Assembly: GCA_017443685.1 (NCBI GenBank)
Contig: JAFSYD010000243.1
Span: 1 to 7,947, forward strand
DNA: 7,947 nucleotides
Direction: 5' to 3'
Source: Lachnospiraceae bacterium
GTDB lineage: Bacteria; Bacillota; Clostridia; Lachnospirales; Lachnospiraceae
The position numbers and the translations under genes are program-made. Numbering within the stretch: position 1 is the first letter of the stretch; the number at the start of each line of letters is the position of its first letter. The notes beneath the pieces are model-generated. The model saw only the letters and a program-made list of their open reading frames with translations, was not told where the DNA came from and did no database searches. This document shows positions 6,674 to 7,947 of the stretch, one piece after another.

Positions 6674-7720
6674 ATGGCTTTAGAAGATTACAAAGGAGTA
6701 TATATCTTTGCTCAGCAGGTAGATAATAAGCTGGATAATATCGCTTTCGAGCTGCTTGGCAAGGCAAGAGATCTGGCGAATGACCTCGGCGGCGTTGAGG
6801 TTGGCGCGGTTCTTTTGGGCAAGGGCGTTAAAGGTTTGGCGGATGAGCTGGCAGAGTACGGTGCGGATAAGGTTATCGTTGTAGATGACGATAAGCTGGA
6901 AGTATACCGCACGGAGCCGTATGCACAGGCTTTGGCTGCTGTTATCAACGAGTTCAAGCCGGAAATCATGTTAGTCGGCGCAACGGCGATCGGCCGTGAC
7001 TTAGGCCCGACCGTATCGGCAAGAGTTGCTACCGGCCTTACCGCTGACTGTACATCGCTTGACATCGGTAACTTCCCGATCACGGGTACGCCGGGCGATG
7101 GCAAGACGAAGGAGAAGCAGCTTCTGATGACCCGTCCGGCATTCGGCGGCAACACGATCGCAACGATCGCCTGCCCGGACAACCGTCCGCAGATGGCTAC
7201 CGTCCGTCCGGGCGTTATGCAGAAGATCGCTCCGGAAAAGGGCAGAAAAGCCGAAGTCGTTGAGTTCGATGCGAAGCTGGAAGAGACCGACCGTTACGTA
7301 GAGATCTTAAAGGTTGTTAAGGATGTATCCAAGAAGGTTGATATCGCTTCCGCAAAGATTCTGGTATCCGGCGGCCGCGGCGTTGGTTCTCCGGAGAACT
7401 TCAAGATCTTAGAGGATCTCGCGGATGCGATCGGCGGTACGGTTTCCTGCTCCCGTGCGGTTGTTGACAACGGCTGGAAGCCGAAGGATATGCAGGTTGG
7501 ACAGACCGGTAAGACGGTTCGCCCGAATGTATATTTCGCAATCGGTATTTCCGGCGCGATCCAGCACGTTGCAGGTATGGAAGAGAGCGATATCATCATC
7601 GCGATCAATAAGGATGAGACCGCACCGATCTTCGAGGTAGCGGACTACGGCATTGTCGGCGACCTGAACAAGATCGTTCCGATGCTGACAGATGCGATCA
7701 AGGCACAGGCGACGGCATAA
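6674..7720 (+). CDS. etfA: Electron transfer flavoprotein alpha subunit
   Basis: 348-residue partner of EtfB in the Bcd-EtfAB complex. The N-terminal ETF domain spans about 1-190. The C-terminal FAD-binding domain shows SGGRGVGS (232-239), SRAVVDNGW (260-268), GQTGKTVRPNVYFAIGISGA (276-295) followed by IQHVAGM, and NKDETAPIFEVADYGIVGD (312-330), all typical of EtfA. Length is normal, and there is no extra N-terminal ferredoxin-like domain. GGAGGA at 6661-6666 precedes ATG 6674 by 7 bases, and the gene starts 18 bases after the etfB stop, so the two are translated from one message. It is the last gene of the operon; the intrinsic terminator lies 67 bases downstream. Confidence 0.96.
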   Translation: MALEDYKGVYIFAQQVDNKLDNIAFELLGKARDLANDLGGVEVGAVLLGKGVKGLADELAEYGADKVIVVDDDKLEVYRTEPYAQALAAVINEFKPEIMLVGATAIGRDLGPTVSARVATGLTADCTSLDIGNFPITGTPGDGKTKEKQLLMTRPAFGGNTIATIACPDNRPQMATVRPGVMQKIAPEKGRKAEVVEFDAKLEETDRYVEILKVVKDVSKKVDIASAKILVSGGRGVGSPENFKILEDLADAIGGTVSCSRAVVDNGWKPKDMQVGQTGKTVRPNVYFAIGISGAIQHVAGMEESDIIIAINKDETAPIFEVADYGIVGDLNKIVPMLTDAIKAQATA

Positions 7721-7787
7721 GGAGGGATCCTTACGGGATTTTCCTGCGATAAGCCGATGCTTTCGATAGCACAAGACAAATATAAAC

Positions 7788-7836
7788 CGACGCTCCCGAA
7801 TGAGACGGATCTTTCGGGAGCGTCGTTCGATTTTTT
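7788..7836 (+). terminator. Intrinsic terminator of the butyrate operon
   Basis: A perfect 13-bp GC-rich stem has arms CGACGCTCCCGAA (7788-7800) and TTCGGGAGCGTCG (7813-7825) around a 12-base loop, followed by TTCGA and six Ts (7831-7836). This is a textbook rho-independent terminator for etfA. The ribosome binding site of the next gene (AAGGAGG, 7837-7843) begins at the very end of the T run. Confidence 0.92.
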
Positions 7837-7852
7837 AAGGAGGAATGAACGA

Positions 7853-7947
7853 ATGGCAGATAAGGAAAAGGAGAATTGCGCGAGCGCGTCAAGCTGCGGC
7901 AGGGAGAGCTGTGAGGGCTGTCCTTCGGCGGGGGGAGGAGTGCCGGA
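7853..7947 (+). CDS. Start of a Cys-rich protein, probably Mrp/NBP35-type P-loop ATPase (partial)
   Basis: Only the first 31 codons lie in the window. ATG 7853 follows AAGGAGG (7837-7843) by 9 bases. The translation has cysteines at 9, 15, 20 and 23, including a CxxC (CEGC). Clostridial Mrp/NBP35-family proteins, which carry iron-sulfur clusters to target enzymes, often begin with such a short Cys-rich segment before the P-loop (GKGGVGKS), but that P-loop would lie beyond the window edge. Because the reading rests on the Cys pattern alone, another short metal-binding protein is possible. An in-frame ATG at 7757 would extend the protein upstream through the terminator and is rejected. No clear promoter of its own is visible. 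Confidence 0.5.
   Translation, partial: MADKEKENCASASSCGRESCEGCPSAGGGVP

Noticed and set aside
7721..7733. GGAGGGATCC right after the etfA stop as a ribosome binding site for a small gene
   Set aside because: No start codon follows at a usable distance, and any frame would run into the terminator.
7757..7852. Upstream in-frame ATG extending the Cys-rich gene by 32 codons
   Set aside because: It would be translated through a strong terminator stem, lacks a nearby ribosome binding site, and ATG 7853 has a good one.
7845..7947. Alternative ATG at 7845 in another frame
   Set aside because: It starts almost on the ribosome binding site and gives an Arg/Ala-rich translation with no Cys pattern, typical of an out-of-frame shadow.

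Overview
The window looks like chromosomal DNA of an anaerobic, butyrate-forming Clostridia, most likely a Lachnospiraceae member. The evidence is a compact set of butyryl-CoA pathway genes in one orientation, strong AGGAGG-type ribosome binding sites, and a clostridial-style cell-wall hydrolase next door. The coding sequence looks moderately GC-rich, which argues against the low-GC clostridia, but I cannot name a genus or species from the sequence alone.

Layout, all on the + strand. 119-1804 encodes a secreted protein with a PcsB/CwlO-like coiled coil and a C-terminal SleB-type (Hydrolase_2) cell-wall hydrolase domain. 1805-2063 is an AT-rich control region with a good sigma-A-like promoter, a possible Rex-like operator just upstream, and a 13-bp inverted repeat that encloses the -10 element. 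Then follow thl (2064-3260), an unrecognised 60-codon AT-rich gene (3296-3478), hbd (3501-4370), a 290-bp gap filled by two copies of a 125-bp repeat, bcd (4661-5812), etfB (5865-6655, broken by an apparent one-base deletion near 6480) and etfA (6674-7720). A strong intrinsic terminator (7788-7836) ends the unit. The first 31 codons of a Cys-rich protein, probably an Mrp/NBP35-type iron-sulfur cluster carrier, begin at 7853 and run off the window.

How the genes work together: thiolase condenses two acetyl-CoA, Hbd reduces acetoacetyl-CoA to 3-hydroxybutyryl-CoA, and the Bcd-EtfAB complex reduces crotonyl-CoA to butyryl-CoA, in clostridia typically by flavin-based electron bifurcation to ferredoxin. 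The dehydratase step (crotonase, crt) is missing from the cluster, as are the terminal genes (but, or ptb-buk), so these must be supplied from elsewhere.

I see no clearly new biological system. The points worth a second look are the repeat array between hbd and bcd, the promoter nested inside a terminator-like hairpin, the small AT-rich gene between thl and hbd, and the etfB frameshift.
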